A stretch of 64,000 bases of DNA, from contig LDXR01000011.1 of assembly GCA_001443495.1 (NCBI GenBank), forward strand, positions 43,840 to 107,839. Direction: 5' to 3'. Shown here one piece after another: positions 22,903 to 30,947 of this stretch; the first letter of the stretch is position 1; each line of letters opens with the position of its first letter. A program made the translations under genes and the position numbers. Source of the DNA: a candidate division NC10 bacterium CSP1-5 (lineage in GTDB: Bacteria; Methylomirabilota; Methylomirabilia; Methylomirabilales; CSP1-5). A model generated the notes under the pieces. It ran no database searches. It was not told the origin of the DNA and saw only the letters and a list, made by a program, of their open reading frames with translations.

Positions 22903-23126
22903 TCAAACGTATGGGACTTTGGTCACTGGACAAGGTTCAGTCAATGTTACGCCGAATGTTGCAGATTGTTATACGCTGGCAGGCCCAGCTCATCGAAGAC
23001 ACTGCAAATCCTCAGATTCAGGTCGAGCCGAGAAGCCGAGGCGGTCTGCGGTCGGTTAGAGCAAGCGGAAGGTTCAGGCGCGTGGTCACGAGACGCCATA
23101 TTGACAAACGACAGAGATTCTTGTAA
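22899..23126 (+). CDS. Possible basic protein after terminase, 75 aa
   Basis: The start overlaps the terminase stop by ATGA, the main support. It begins with an amphipathic helix (MLRRMLQIVIRWQAQLIED) and ends very basic (RRVVTRRHIDKRQRF), as a nucleic-acid-binding tail might. No family recognised; it may be spurious. Confidence 0.45.
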   Translation: MIKRMGLWSLDKVQSMLRRMLQIVIRWQAQLIEDTANPQIQVEPRSRGGLRSVRASGRFRRVVTRRHIDKRQRFL

Positions 23127-23156
23127 GATGTTCCACAATTGGGTTGAGGGCGATGG

Positions 23157-23363
23157 ATGCCGAACGGCTCCTATCGGGCAGAGTGTAAAAGCAGACCATG
23201 TGTGAACAGGCTGACCGACCGAGGAAAGAAACCAAGATTCCTCTACAACCTGACCTTCGACATGGAACAAGGCATAGTGATGATTGAGTTGAACTGTCCT
23301 GAGTGCAATTCGGTTCAAGTCGATCGTTACCCGATTCCTTCCCCCACCACGACCACAAGTTAG
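23157..23363 (+). CDS. Com-like zinc-ribbon protein, 68 aa
   Basis: Two Cys pairs, CKSRPC near the start and CPECNSV near residue 48, are spaced as in small phage zinc ribbons of the Mu Com type. Com proteins bind RNA to control translation of a neighbouring gene. No strong ribosome binding site precedes ATG 23157; an internal ATG at 23281 would lose the first pair. Lies between terminase and portal. Confidence 0.58.
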   Translation: MPNGSYRAECKSRPCVNRLTDRGKKPRFLYNLTFDMEQGIVMIELNCPECNSVQVDRYPIPSPTTTTS

Positions 23364-23424
23364 GCCAGGGCTTTAGAGAAGCCGAGAAATCAGAGCGCAG
23401 GAAGGCGCTACTGAGGTTCGGCTT

Positions 23425-25041
23425 TTGGCACGCTTTGGCCTGGTCAAGAATCCAGACGAAGAACTCTACAATTCAGACGAGTGGGCTGCCCGGCGAACCG
23501 CCTACGCGGATTATCTGTCGTGGTTTCGCGGGGACTCCATTCGTGATCCTGAGTCTAGTATCTCCGATCCGGCGACCGGAGATCGCCCCAAGCTCTATCC
23601 CCTTGCCCTGAACCCGATCGGGAAAGTGTGTCGCGTCCACCGTGACGTACTGATCGGGATTCAGCCTCACAATGTCCTCTCAAACCCTGTCCAGATCGTC
23701 GTGAAACCGGGCGGTGATAGTAGCACCTCACGAGCTGAGGCGACCTCTATTCAGGACCTCTTACGCTCCACTTGGGATGACTCAGAAGCGACTGCGCTCA
23801 TTCAGAGGGTGGGCTTGATGACCCAGGTGTTCGGCGGGTATGGCCTGCAAGTCCTGTGGCAACCCCAAGATACTGAGTTAGCGACCCGCCTGCGTATCTT
23901 CCCGGTCACACCAGGAACGCTGCTACCCGTTTACGACAAGGGCCAATGGTGGAACCTGCGGGAGTGCTACATTGGCTATCTGATCTCATCTGTGGATGCC
24001 GCACGCTACGGGGTCAAGGTTGATGAGAATGAAGATGCCCTCTACATGGAGCACTGGACGCCGGACAGCTATGTCATTCGGGTGAACGGCAAAGTGGCCC
24101 AAGTTGAAGGATACGGTATCCTGGAAGGGCCACACCCATTCAAGAGAGTGCCCATCGTCTATATCCCCCACATTCGAGACGATGGATTCTGGGGCAATAG
24201 TCACATTCCCGACCTGGTAGGATTGACGCGAGAGAAGAATTTCAGATCGGCTGACAAAGGGGATGCCGTCCGGGAAGTCACCCATCCGATCATGACTGTT
24301 GCCAATGTTGAGAAGGGTCTGAAGATGCAGCCCGTTCTCGATGAGCATGGCCGGGAAGTATCGACTGCTCTCAATTTGGGCGTGAAGAGAGCAGCTCCCA
24401 ACTCAGGCGATCCCAAGGCCGACTTCCTGCGCTATCCCGAAGTGCCAGCCAGTCTTGCCAATTACGATGCTGAGCTTTGGAACGAGATCCGCCGGCAGGC
24501 CGACATTGCAGCCGTCGCTCTGGGTGACGATGATGTGTCGGGCGGCCGGATCACGGGCCCGGTGACGGCTTACCGGATGTGGCCGACGATGGCGCACACA
24601 CAAGCTGAGCGCATCGACTTCTCGACCGCCATGCGGCACTTAAATCGCATCATCTTGGCCGGCCTGATGGGCTATGGAAATGCATTGACCCAGGCCGGCG
24701 TTACTTTGCCAGTCAACCTCTCGGAAGACCATCTTCGCCTCAATCAACTATTGATCTGGAATCCTCAAATCCCCCTGGAAGTAAGCGAACGAGCCGACAT
24801 GCTCAATAACCGCCTCACGAAGGGCGGTATCAGTCTCCTGAGCTACCTGACCGAGATTGGCGTCCACGATCCCGAAGCAGAGCAGGACCGCATCCGGGCC
24901 GACATGGAATTTGAGAACGAGCTTGAGATCAAACGGGCTACGGCGATCGCGGAATCGAAGCCGGCTCCCTTCGGGGGTGGCCAGCCGTCCGGGAATGGGC
25001 AGAACGCGCCCGTACCTGTTCCTGCAGGAGTACCCAAATGA
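23425..25041 (+). CDS. Portal protein
   Basis: The portal is the twelve-subunit ring through which DNA enters and leaves the head. This 538-residue protein has the right size, place (after terminase) and character: helical arms, a mixed middle, and a disordered Pro/Gly-rich C-terminus. The frame opens at a TAG near 23,372 and the only usual start before the conserved part is TTG 23425, so translation probably begins there. Its stop overlaps the next gene by ATGA. Identification rests on context and general pattern such as PLALNPIGKVCRVHRDVLIG. Confidence 0.82.
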   Translation: MARFGLVKNPDEELYNSDEWAARRTAYADYLSWFRGDSIRDPESSISDPATGDRPKLYPLALNPIGKVCRVHRDVLIGIQPHNVLSNPVQIVVKPGGDSSTSRAEATSIQDLLRSTWDDSEATALIQRVGLMTQVFGGYGLQVLWQPQDTELATRLRIFPVTPGTLLPVYDKGQWWNLRECYIGYLISSVDAARYGVKVDENEDALYMEHWTPDSYVIRVNGKVAQVEGYGILEGPHPFKRVPIVYIPHIRDDGFWGNSHIPDLVGLTREKNFRSADKGDAVREVTHPIMTVANVEKGLKMQPVLDEHGREVSTALNLGVKRAAPNSGDPKADFLRYPEVPASLANYDAELWNEIRRQADIAAVALGDDDVSGGRITGPVTAYRMWPTMAHTQAERIDFSTAMRHLNRIILAGLMGYGNALTQAGVTLPVNLSEDHLRLNQLLIWNPQIPLEVSERADMLNNRLTKGGISLLSYLTEIGVHDPEAEQDRIRADMEFENELEIKRATAIAESKPAPFGGGQPSGNGQNAPVPVPAGVPK

Positions 25042-25370
25042 AGCAGGTCTTCCTATCGGTGCTGGACACAAACGGTGATCGCATTTCACCCCTGTTTGAG
25101 AACCTCCTGACCGGGGATGCTGAGATGATGCAATACGAGATGGAGCTGCCAGCCTCGGCCAGCGCAGTCGATCTCTTCCCGGCCCCTCTGTCAAGCGTCA
25201 CCTCTCTTTTCCTGTCGAGTGACGAAGTGATTGAGCTCCGGCTGAACGGGGCTGTCTCAGGGTATGACTGCACGGTCGCTTACCTAGGAGGCGCTACCTT
25301 GACCGGCGTTTCCGTGGTGGCTCCCCTGGGAGCCACACTCAAGATTGTACTTCTGGGGGTACTCGAATGA
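25038..25370 (+). CDS. Hypothetical virion-region protein, 110 aa
   Basis: Coupled to the portal gene by ATGA and to the next gene likewise. Beta-rich with a hydrophobic C-terminal half (TLTGVSVVAPLGATLKIVLL). No family recognised. Position suggests a head or neck accessory. Confidence 0.68.
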   Translation: MKQVFLSVLDTNGDRISPLFENLLTGDAEMMQYEMELPASASAVDLFPAPLSSVTSLFLSSDEVIELRLNGAVSGYDCTVAYLGGATLTGVSVVAPLGATLKIVLLGVLE

Positions 25371-25726
25371 GCCAAAGCATGTCAAGACTGTTCGTACTTC
25401 CTGTTCATTTCGCCGCGGCAGGCACACTGTCCGAGGCAGTCTCTCTGAATGGTCTGCTGCTTGTCGGGATTGAGATGCCGGCAGAGTGGACGGCCGCCGA
25501 TTTTACCTTCCTGGCGGGCTCCGTCCCGGATGTCGTTCGGGATCTCTACGGAGACGATGACAATGAGGTTACGGTACAGGCCGCAGAGGATCGCTACATC
25601 ACCCTCGCCAATCCGTTACGATTTGCAGGCGTCAAGTTTCTCCAGGTCAGGAGTGGCACGGCGGCTACGCCTGTTGAACAAGAAGAAGCTCGGCTCGTCA
25701 ATATGATCGTGCGCCAATGGCCCTAA
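25367..25726 (+). CDS. Hypothetical virion-region protein, 119 aa
   Basis: A beta-sandwich-like sequence with phrases such as LLVGIEMPAEWTAADFTFLA and GVKFLQVRSGTAATPVEQ that I associate with phage head or tail accessory proteins. Coupled by ATGA upstream. Name not known. Confidence 0.68.
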   Translation: MSQSMSRLFVLPVHFAAAGTLSEAVSLNGLLLVGIEMPAEWTAADFTFLAGSVPDVVRDLYGDDDNEVTVQAAEDRYITLANPLRFAGVKFLQVRSGTAATPVEQEEARLVNMIVRQWP

Positions 25727-25729
25727 TCT

Positions 25730-26008
25730 ATGAGCACGAGACGTATTACCCAAGTTGATGTCGATGTTGAGGTTCAAGAGCCCGCCAGTCGGCGTACTAC
25801 CCAGACCGGTGTCAATGTCGAGATTCAAGAGCCCCGAAAACGACAACTGTCAACTCTAATGGTCATGCTTGAATTAGGCCCGATGGGGCAGGGCAAGAAG
25901 ACGAAGGACAAGGGAGGCAGTGGAGGAGGCGGCAAGAAAAAGGTTGGCCCAGGCGGGGCTGACCTCATGAATGTGAACGACTCCATTACGATCTATCAAC
26001 CAGGATGA
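25730..26008 (+). CDS. Short-repeat protein, paralog of the 68-aa protein at 56,014
   Basis: The N-terminus MSTRRITQVDVDVEVQEPAS is followed by a second, near-identical unit (RRTTQTGVNVEIQEP), then a Gly/Lys-rich linker and a short C-terminus. The same opening (MSTRRITQ) and the same kind of Q-E-P beta repeats recur in the gene at 56,014-56,220, at the other end of the virion block. Probably a small beta-structured virion component; not recognised beyond that. Confidence 0.68.
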   Translation: MSTRRITQVDVDVEVQEPASRRTTQTGVNVEIQEPRKRQLSTLMVMLELGPMGQGKKTKDKGGSGGGGKKKVGPGGADLMNVNDSITIYQPG

Positions 26009-26011
26009 TCG

Positions 26012-27673
26012 ATGGCCTCCTATTTGCCGCCCAAGAAGAATACAGAGTTCATCTTTTACATTGGTCTCACTAGCCAATTTAACACGAAGCTCTTCCAGGT
26101 GAATCCAACCTTGGCGGCGGGCGATGTCAAGGTAAGCCTGGATGGAGGGCCCTTTAACAACCTAGCCACACTACCAGTCGTTACCCCCGCGAGCGGAACG
26201 ATGGTCAAGGTCACGTTGTCGGCCTCAGAGATGAACGCCGACAACATAAATATCACATTCAGTGATGTAGCTGGGAATGAATGGTGTGATCTAAGCGTCA
26301 ACATTCAGACGAGCACCAATCAGATCGATGCTCTCTCCACAGCCGCGGCACTCGCTACTGTGCAAGCTGACACAGACGATCTCCAGACCAAGATTGGCAC
26401 GCCCACGGGCGTTTCTGTGGCCGCCGACATTGCAGACGTCGAGGGCAAAGTCGATGACCTGGAAGGGAGGCTTACGGACACTCGCGCTGGCTACCTGGAT
26501 AACCTCTCGGCGGGCGCAGTGACCCTGGAGAGCACCGCTCAATCCATCTTGGCCGACACGGACGACATCCAGGCCAAGATCGGAACGCCCACAGGAGGTT
26601 CCTTCTCGGCAGACTTAGCCGACATCGAATCAAAAGTAGATGACCTGGAAGGACGGTTGACCACACTGCGCGCTGGCTACCTGGATAATCTATCAGCCGG
26701 GGCAGTCGCACTGGAAGCTACGGCTCAGTCTATCGTGACGGCGACCGATGATCTGGAGGGACGATTGACCGCCGTGCGCGCGGCTTACTTGGATAACCTG
26801 TCAGGTGGTGCTGTGGCGCTACAAAGTACCGCCACAGAAATTCTGGCCGACACGGACGATCTTCAGACCAAGCTAGGGACGCCAACGGGCATTTCCTTCT
26901 CGGCAGACTTAGCCGACATCGAGTCGAAAGTCGATGACCTGGAAGGGCGATTAACTGACTTGCGGGCCGGCTACCTGGACAATCTGTCGGGCGGTGCAGT
27001 CGCCCTGGAGAGTACCGCCGTGAGTATCCAGGCCGACACCGATGATCTTCAGACAAAGCTCGGGACGCCAGTTGGGACATCCTTCTCGGCGGACCTGGCT
27101 GACATCGAGAGCAAGGTAGATGACCTGGAGGGCCGACTCACTGAACTACGTGCCGGCTATCTGGACAACTTGTCAGCGGGCGCTACAGCTCTGGAAAGCA
27201 CCGCTCAATCCGTTTTGGCCGACACAGACGATCTCCAGACTAAGGTAGGGACGCCGACCGGTGCTTCTGTTTCGGCAGACCTGGCCGATATTGAATCAAA
27301 GGTGGACGACCTGGAAGGAAGGCTGACTGCCTTACGAGCCGGCTATCTCGATAACCTATCGGCCGGGGCCGCAGCACTGGAGAGTACCGCGCAATCTATC
27401 TTGGCCGATACCGGAACCGATGGAGTTGCCCTGACGGTCGCAGAGAGGAACGCGGTCGCAGACGCCCTGCTGGATCGGGTAGATGCAATTGAGGTGGGCC
27501 TGACGTTTCGACAGGCTGTGGCGATCATGGCCGCAGCCCTGGCCGGGAAGCTCTCCGGCCTACCAGGTCTCAGTCCCATCTTCCGCAATGCGGTGGCCGA
27601 TAGCAAGAATCGTATCTCGGCCACCGTGGACGCGGACGGGAATCGCCTGACCATTACCTATGATCTCACGTGA
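26012..27673 (+). CDS. Repetitive coiled-coil virion protein, 553 aa
   Basis: After an N-terminal Ig-like domain (residues 1-100) come five copies of a unit of about 62 residues and one short copy of about 36. The unit reads ADTDDLQTKIGTPTG, then DLADIESKVDDLEGRLT and RAGYLDNLSAGAVALEST, heptad-like and ideal for a trimeric shaft. The last 90 residues (ERNAVADALLDRVD, AIMAAALAGKLSG, VDADGNRLTITYD) are a recurring phage C-terminal domain. It may be a head or neck fibre, given its place far from the tail genes. The DNA repeats are partly diverged. Confidence 0.78.
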   Translation: MASYLPPKKNTEFIFYIGLTSQFNTKLFQVNPTLAAGDVKVSLDGGPFNNLATLPVVTPASGTMVKVTLSASEMNADNINITFSDVAGNEWCDLSVNIQTSTNQIDALSTAAALATVQADTDDLQTKIGTPTGVSVAADIADVEGKVDDLEGRLTDTRAGYLDNLSAGAVTLESTAQSILADTDDIQAKIGTPTGGSFSADLADIESKVDDLEGRLTTLRAGYLDNLSAGAVALEATAQSIVTATDDLEGRLTAVRAAYLDNLSGGAVALQSTATEILADTDDLQTKLGTPTGISFSADLADIESKVDDLEGRLTDLRAGYLDNLSGGAVALESTAVSIQADTDDLQTKLGTPVGTSFSADLADIESKVDDLEGRLTELRAGYLDNLSAGATALESTAQSVLADTDDLQTKVGTPTGASVSADLADIESKVDDLEGRLTALRAGYLDNLSAGAAALESTAQSILADTGTDGVALTVAERNAVADALLDRVDAIEVGLTFRQAVAIMAAALAGKLSGLPGLSPIFRNAVADSKNRISATVDADGNRLTITYDLT

Positions 27674-27676
27674 CCC

Positions 27677-27904
27677 ATGTTTCCCGATCTGTTATTTCCA
27701 GCCAGTTATTTTCCGAATGGCTATTTTCCACCGGGCAGTGAGTTCAACGAGACAGTTTTCTTGACCCTGGACGACATGCCGACACTAACCCTAGCCAGTC
27801 TGACCTTTTCTTTGACTCTACTTAGTCTTCCTGGCCTGACCCTGGAAAATGTTCCCGTGCTCACTCTGGAAGAAGAGCCGGGCGGACCAGGAGAGGAACA
27901 CTAA
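27677..27904 (+). CDS. Small Phe/Pro-rich virion-region protein, 75 aa
   Basis: Begins MFPDLLFPASYFPNGYFPPG, a pattern seen in other phage small proteins next to fibre-like genes. The rest is Thr/Leu-rich beta repeats (TLTLASLTFSLTLLSLPG). Its stop overlaps the next start. Unnamed. Confidence 0.65.
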   Translation: MFPDLLFPASYFPNGYFPPGSEFNETVFLTLDDMPTLTLASLTFSLTLLSLPGLTLENVPVLTLEEEPGGPGEEH

Positions 27905-28236
27905 TGGCCACCGCCATCATCGACTATCGAAAGGTTGTCGAAGACAAACGGGTACATGGCGTCGAGGCCAAGGTGGCCTATGCCATCACCATCCCAGCCT
28001 CCTGGGGTCTTGAGGACCCCACCTCATTTGTCGCAAAAGTCTACGATGTGACGGGTGGCGGATTCAAAGATGTGACGACGGCCAGCACGCAGGGGAGTGG
28101 GAGTGCCGTAGGACGATTACTCACGACTCCTCTCGTCAAGAGCCTGGCACACAACAAGGACTATCGTATTTATTGGATTTTCAACATGGACGGTAACACC
28201 TTATCCGCCTGGTACGAGGTGAGAGGAAAGAGGTGA
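27904..28236 (+). CDS. Hypothetical virion-region protein, 110 aa
   Basis: A beta-rich protein (AYAITIPASWGLEDPTSFVA; KDYRIYWIFNMDGNTLSAW) that looks like an Ig-type accessory domain. Directly coupled to the gene before. No family name. Confidence 0.66.
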   Translation: MATAIIDYRKVVEDKRVHGVEAKVAYAITIPASWGLEDPTSFVAKVYDVTGGGFKDVTTASTQGSGSAVGRLLTTPLVKSLAHNKDYRIYWIFNMDGNTLSAWYEVRGKR

Positions 28237-28241
28237 TTCCT

Positions 28242-28406
28242 ATGGCAGGACACCGATACACCAAGAATCGTTCTCGCTCGTCTTCCCGGTCTCGTGGCTC
28301 TTTCTATAGTGGCCGGAAGAGTAGTAGCAACTCAATGATGACCAGAGGAAGACATATGAAGATGCCAAAGAGCATGGGCCGTATGCGAATGAAAGGATCG
28401 ACCTGA
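28242..28406 (+). CDS. Very basic Ser/Arg-rich peptide, 54 aa
   Basis: GAGGTGATTCCT precedes ATG 28242. The peptide begins MAGHRYTKNRSRSSSRSRGS and continues with Lys, Arg and Met, with no acidic residues in the first 50. It looks like a nucleic-acid condensing or core peptide packed with DNA in the head. Two strongly basic small proteins occur within 700 bases of each other here. Confidence 0.6.
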   Translation: MAGHRYTKNRSRSSSRSRGSFYSGRKSSSNSMMTRGRHMKMPKSMGRMRMKGST

Positions 28407-28408
28407 TC

Positions 28409-28741
28409 ATGAGCACACAGTCCGTGGGACTGGAAAGCCGGGAAGAAGTACAGAAAAAGGCCGAGCGTATTGGGCGACTACGCATTATGTCTCAAGGTAC
28501 AGGGCACGAGACCCACATCTACGTCTTGGGAGAATCAGGGCAAGCCGAGATTGAGCTGGCCGTGGTCGATGCCTCCGTCTTCATCCCGGTGACCGGCCCC
28601 GTGGTCGCCCGACTGACCGTGCATGTCGTCGATCTAGACGTCCAGGCCGATTTCCATGCCCGGGACGACCTGGAGTTCCAACCGGTTCTTTTTAGAGGCA
28701 GACCACCTGGTGAGTGGGATGAGGAGGAGGACGATGGCTAA
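28409..28741 (+). CDS. Hypothetical virion-region protein, 110 aa
   Basis: Acidic, beta-rich protein beginning MSTQSVGLESREEVQKK and ending in an acidic tail (EWDEEEDDG). It lies between two basic peptides, which it could balance or chaperone. No family recognised. Confidence 0.64.
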   Translation: MSTQSVGLESREEVQKKAERIGRLRIMSQGTGHETHIYVLGESGQAEIELAVVDASVFIPVTGPVVARLTVHVVDLDVQADFHARDDLEFQPVLFRGRPPGEWDEEEDDG

Positions 28742-28934
28742 GCGAAAACGCAGGAGCGGTATCCACATCAAGAAGTCGCGTGAGGGCAGCTTCACGGCTT
28801 GGTGCAAGCGGCAAGGGTACGGCGGTGTGACGTCCGCCTGTATCGCTGCCGGGAAGAGGGCCAAGAGTACGGCCATTCGCAAGAAGGCGAATTTTGCATC
28901 CAACGCCCGGAAGTGGTCTCACAAGAGGAGATGA
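28734..28934 (+). CDS. Basic virion-associated DNA-binding peptide, 66 aa
   Basis: The sequence HIKKSREGSFTAWCKRQGYG, then CIAAGK and RKKANFASNARKW, fits a small basic protein pattern (I-K-x-S-x-x-G-x-F-T ... R-K-x-A-x-F-A-x-N-A-x-K-W) found in many viral structural modules. It is predicted to bind DNA. ATG 28734 overlaps the previous gene by 8 bases. I know the pattern but not a confirmed function. Confidence 0.75.
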   Translation: MAKRKRRSGIHIKKSREGSFTAWCKRQGYGGVTSACIAAGKRAKSTAIRKKANFASNARKWSHKRR

Positions 28935-28936
28935 GC

Positions 28937-29176
28937 ATGGTTCTCTATCCAGGACTGGTCAGGGGCCGAGAAGACATCGTGGAGGCCCTCAAGAAAGTGA
29001 ATGCGGTCCCGCCCATTCAACGCGGCCTCTACCTGAACTCCTTGAAGAGGCAGGTCGAAACCCTTCGGACTTTTCAGAAGATCACCACTGCAGAAGGTGC
29101 TCAATTTCTGGGCGAGATCCGGCAGAAGAGACAGCCACACTCAGGGCCCCTGATCCAGATGAGGCAAAATGGCTGA
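28937..29176 (+). CDS. Small helical protein, 79 aa
   Basis: AGGAG six bases before ATG 28937 decides this start over the ATG at 28931. The protein is helical and charged (VRGREDIVEALKKVNAVPPI). Overlaps the next gene by 8 bases. Unrecognised. Confidence 0.62.
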   Translation: MVLYPGLVRGREDIVEALKKVNAVPPIQRGLYLNSLKRQVETLRTFQKITTAEGAQFLGEIRQKRQPHSGPLIQMRQNG

Positions 29177-29522
29177 CGAACCACGCCAGATTAAGTCCGG
29201 TGACGATGAATACGATTTCGTCTTCGGCTTATGGGAAAAGAATGGCCGACCTGCTCAGTTTGACTATGAGTCCTCGGCAGGAGGCGCCATCTATCACGTC
29301 ATCGACCGGCATCTCGACCAACCCACCTTCTCGGTCTGGGCAGAAGGGCCTGGCGAGCTATGGGATGACGAGGTGGATGGAGACATGCCCGTGCGGGTCG
29401 GTTTTGGACAGCACACTAACCGAACCGGGCGATTCAAACTATTTCTCCAGGGACCTGCCCGAAACCAGCGACTATTGGCAAGGACAGAAGCCCCGATCCG
29501 GGAAAGGACAGATTTGACGTGA
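29169..29522 (+). CDS. Hypothetical protein, 117 aa
   Basis: Acidic protein starting MADEPRQIKSGDDEYDFVFG. No motif recognised. Overlaps both neighbours (8 and 4 bases), so it is translated in series with them. Confidence 0.62.
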   Translation: MADEPRQIKSGDDEYDFVFGLWEKNGRPAQFDYESSAGGAIYHVIDRHLDQPTFSVWAEGPGELWDDEVDGDMPVRVGFGQHTNRTGRFKLFLQGPARNQRLLARTEAPIRERTDLT

Positions 29523-29782
29523 GGTACGACTACGAGTGTCAGGCGTGTCAGGACGTGTTCGAGGTACAGAGGATGATGGAGGATTCTTCGCCGGTCGTTT
29601 GCAAGTGTGGCTCGACGAAAACCATTCGCGTCATCACTCGCACTCCGTTGATTCACGTCGCCTGGCGAAACACGCTTGGCTTAGGCCATAGTGGGCAAAT
29701 TGTGATGTCTGCTGTGGATAATCGATCCGTTTCGCGGCGAAACGGAAGGAGGCGAATGCATGAAAACCCGATTTCAAGCTAA
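29519..29782 (+). CDS. FmdB-type zinc-ribbon protein, 87 aa
   Basis: Starts at GTG 29519. The pattern YDYECQACQDVFEV ... VCKCGS matches the FmdB/CxxC putative regulatory zinc ribbon, common in small phage proteins. The C-terminal 20 codons run through the dispersed inverted repeat at 29,726 and overlap the next gene by 23 bases, so the true end may have been shaped by that DNA element. Confidence 0.78.
   Translation: MRYDYECQACQDVFEVQRMMEDSSPVVCKCGSTKTIRVITRTPLIHVAWRNTLGLGHSGQIVMSAVDNRSVSRRNGRRRMHENPISS
29726..29746. repeat. Dispersed inverted repeat, copy 3
   Basis: The 15-base core GTTTCGCGGCGAAAC (29729-29743) is extended to 10-bp arms by TCC/GGA. It stands just ahead of the AAGGAGG ribosome binding site of the head protein at 29,760, inside the end of the FmdB-like gene. 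A bound protein or RNA stem here could affect expression of the capsid cluster. Confidence 0.78.
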
Positions 29783-30365
29783 TACCGGGCTGAGACGCCT
29801 GACGGCTACTGTGACCGATGCCGATGTTGACGACGTGGAACTCTTTGAGCTACCACGGGACGCCATGGTGGTCGGAACGCTGTTGGGCGTGCAGGACGCG
29901 CCGGCCGAGAACGCCACTCTCAAGGTCGGCTACAAGGGCGGGACGGAAACGGAACTGGTCAATGCCGCTGTCGTCGGCGCCAGGAAGTACAGCGCGGCCA
30001 CGATCTCGGCGGCTGAGACCGATAACTCCTACAACGATTCGGCGGCTGCCTTCCCGACCTGGATTTCACAGGGGGACTCCATCGTCGTGGCGGGCTTCAC
30101 AGGAGACGTGAGCAACAACGGCACGAAGGTAGTCGTCTCGGCCACGCCCTCCAAGATCATAGTGGATGCCACCCTGGTCGATGACGCTGCCGGCGAGACT
30201 GTCACGATCACCGAAGCGGTCGGCGCGCAGCAGTTGGTGATGCCCGGTTCACCCGTGACCACCGACCGCGTGCGGACGATTGTGGCGACTTTGTCGGACA
30301 AGACGGCGGCTGCCATTATCGACATCACCGTCCTGTTCGCGCTCATGAAGGATACATCACTCTAA
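29760..30365 (+). CDS. Head protein with inserted beta domain, 201 aa
   Basis: GGAAGGAGG precedes the ATG. Residues about 75-150 (KYSAATISAAETDNSYNDSA ... GETVTI) form a beta domain that recurs, diverged, in the tail tube protein at 34,455. The flanking parts look like a small capsid decoration or head-stabilising protein. The shared insert may be an exposed surface domain. Role inferred from place before the scaffold and capsid genes. Confidence 0.7.
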   Translation: MKTRFQANTGLRRLTATVTDADVDDVELFELPRDAMVVGTLLGVQDAPAENATLKVGYKGGTETELVNAAVVGARKYSAATISAAETDNSYNDSAAAFPTWISQGDSIVVAGFTGDVSNNGTKVVVSATPSKIIVDATLVDDAAGETVTITEAVGAQQLVMPGSPVTTDRVRTIVATLSDKTAAAIIDITVLFALMKDTSL

Positions 30366-30379
30366 GGAGGCTATAGAAC

Positions 30380-30925
30380 ATGCCTACTCCAACGACTCTG
30401 TTAGTTCCTAAGCGCGGTACCGTTGACACGGGCCTGATCCCGGTCTCAACACCGGAGCGGCCCCAGACAGCTTGGGTCCAGGTTGAGCGAACACGCGATG
30501 AGTATTCCGGGAAGCATCTGATGGAATACTACATCAGCGCCGAGTTCGACTTCAACGACCTGCCGGCCTGCACGGGTACCGGTGGCGTCAGCGGCGGCGC
30601 CGGAACGAAAGTCAGCCTAGGTGAGCTACCCAAGAAGCTGCGTCTTCTCGGCGGCTACCTGGAAACAGTGACCGCCTGGGTCAACGACGCGGCCAGCGAA
30701 GAGATCGACGGCGTCTTTCTCGGCTCAGATGCACTTCTGGCCGACGCCGACATCACGGCTGCGGCTGGCTTCGTGGATCTCGCAGCCGCGGCCACACCCA
30801 TCCCGCCCAAGATTTACGCGACCCCGCAAGAACTGATCGTGTATTTCGCCGGCGCGGCCACCAAAGTCTACACAGCCGGGAAGAGCCGGCTGTACCTGAA
30901 AGTTCTCAGCTACTTTGAGGACTAA
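30380..30925 (+). CDS. Head-region structural protein, 181 aa
   Basis: AAGGAGG lies before ATG 30380. A beta-rich protein with a GTGGVSGGAGT loop near residue 70 and an aromatic C-terminus (SRLYLKVLSYFED). It lies directly upstream of the scaffold. Could be a second decoration protein; not recognised by name. Confidence 0.68.
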   Translation: MPTPTTLLVPKRGTVDTGLIPVSTPERPQTAWVQVERTRDEYSGKHLMEYYISAEFDFNDLPACTGTGGVSGGAGTKVSLGELPKKLRLLGGYLETVTAWVNDAASEEIDGVFLGSDALLADADITAAAGFVDLAAAATPIPPKIYATPQELIVYFAGAATKVYTAGKSRLYLKVLSYFED

Positions 30926-30947
30926 TCCACATCAAGGAGCTTGAGAA

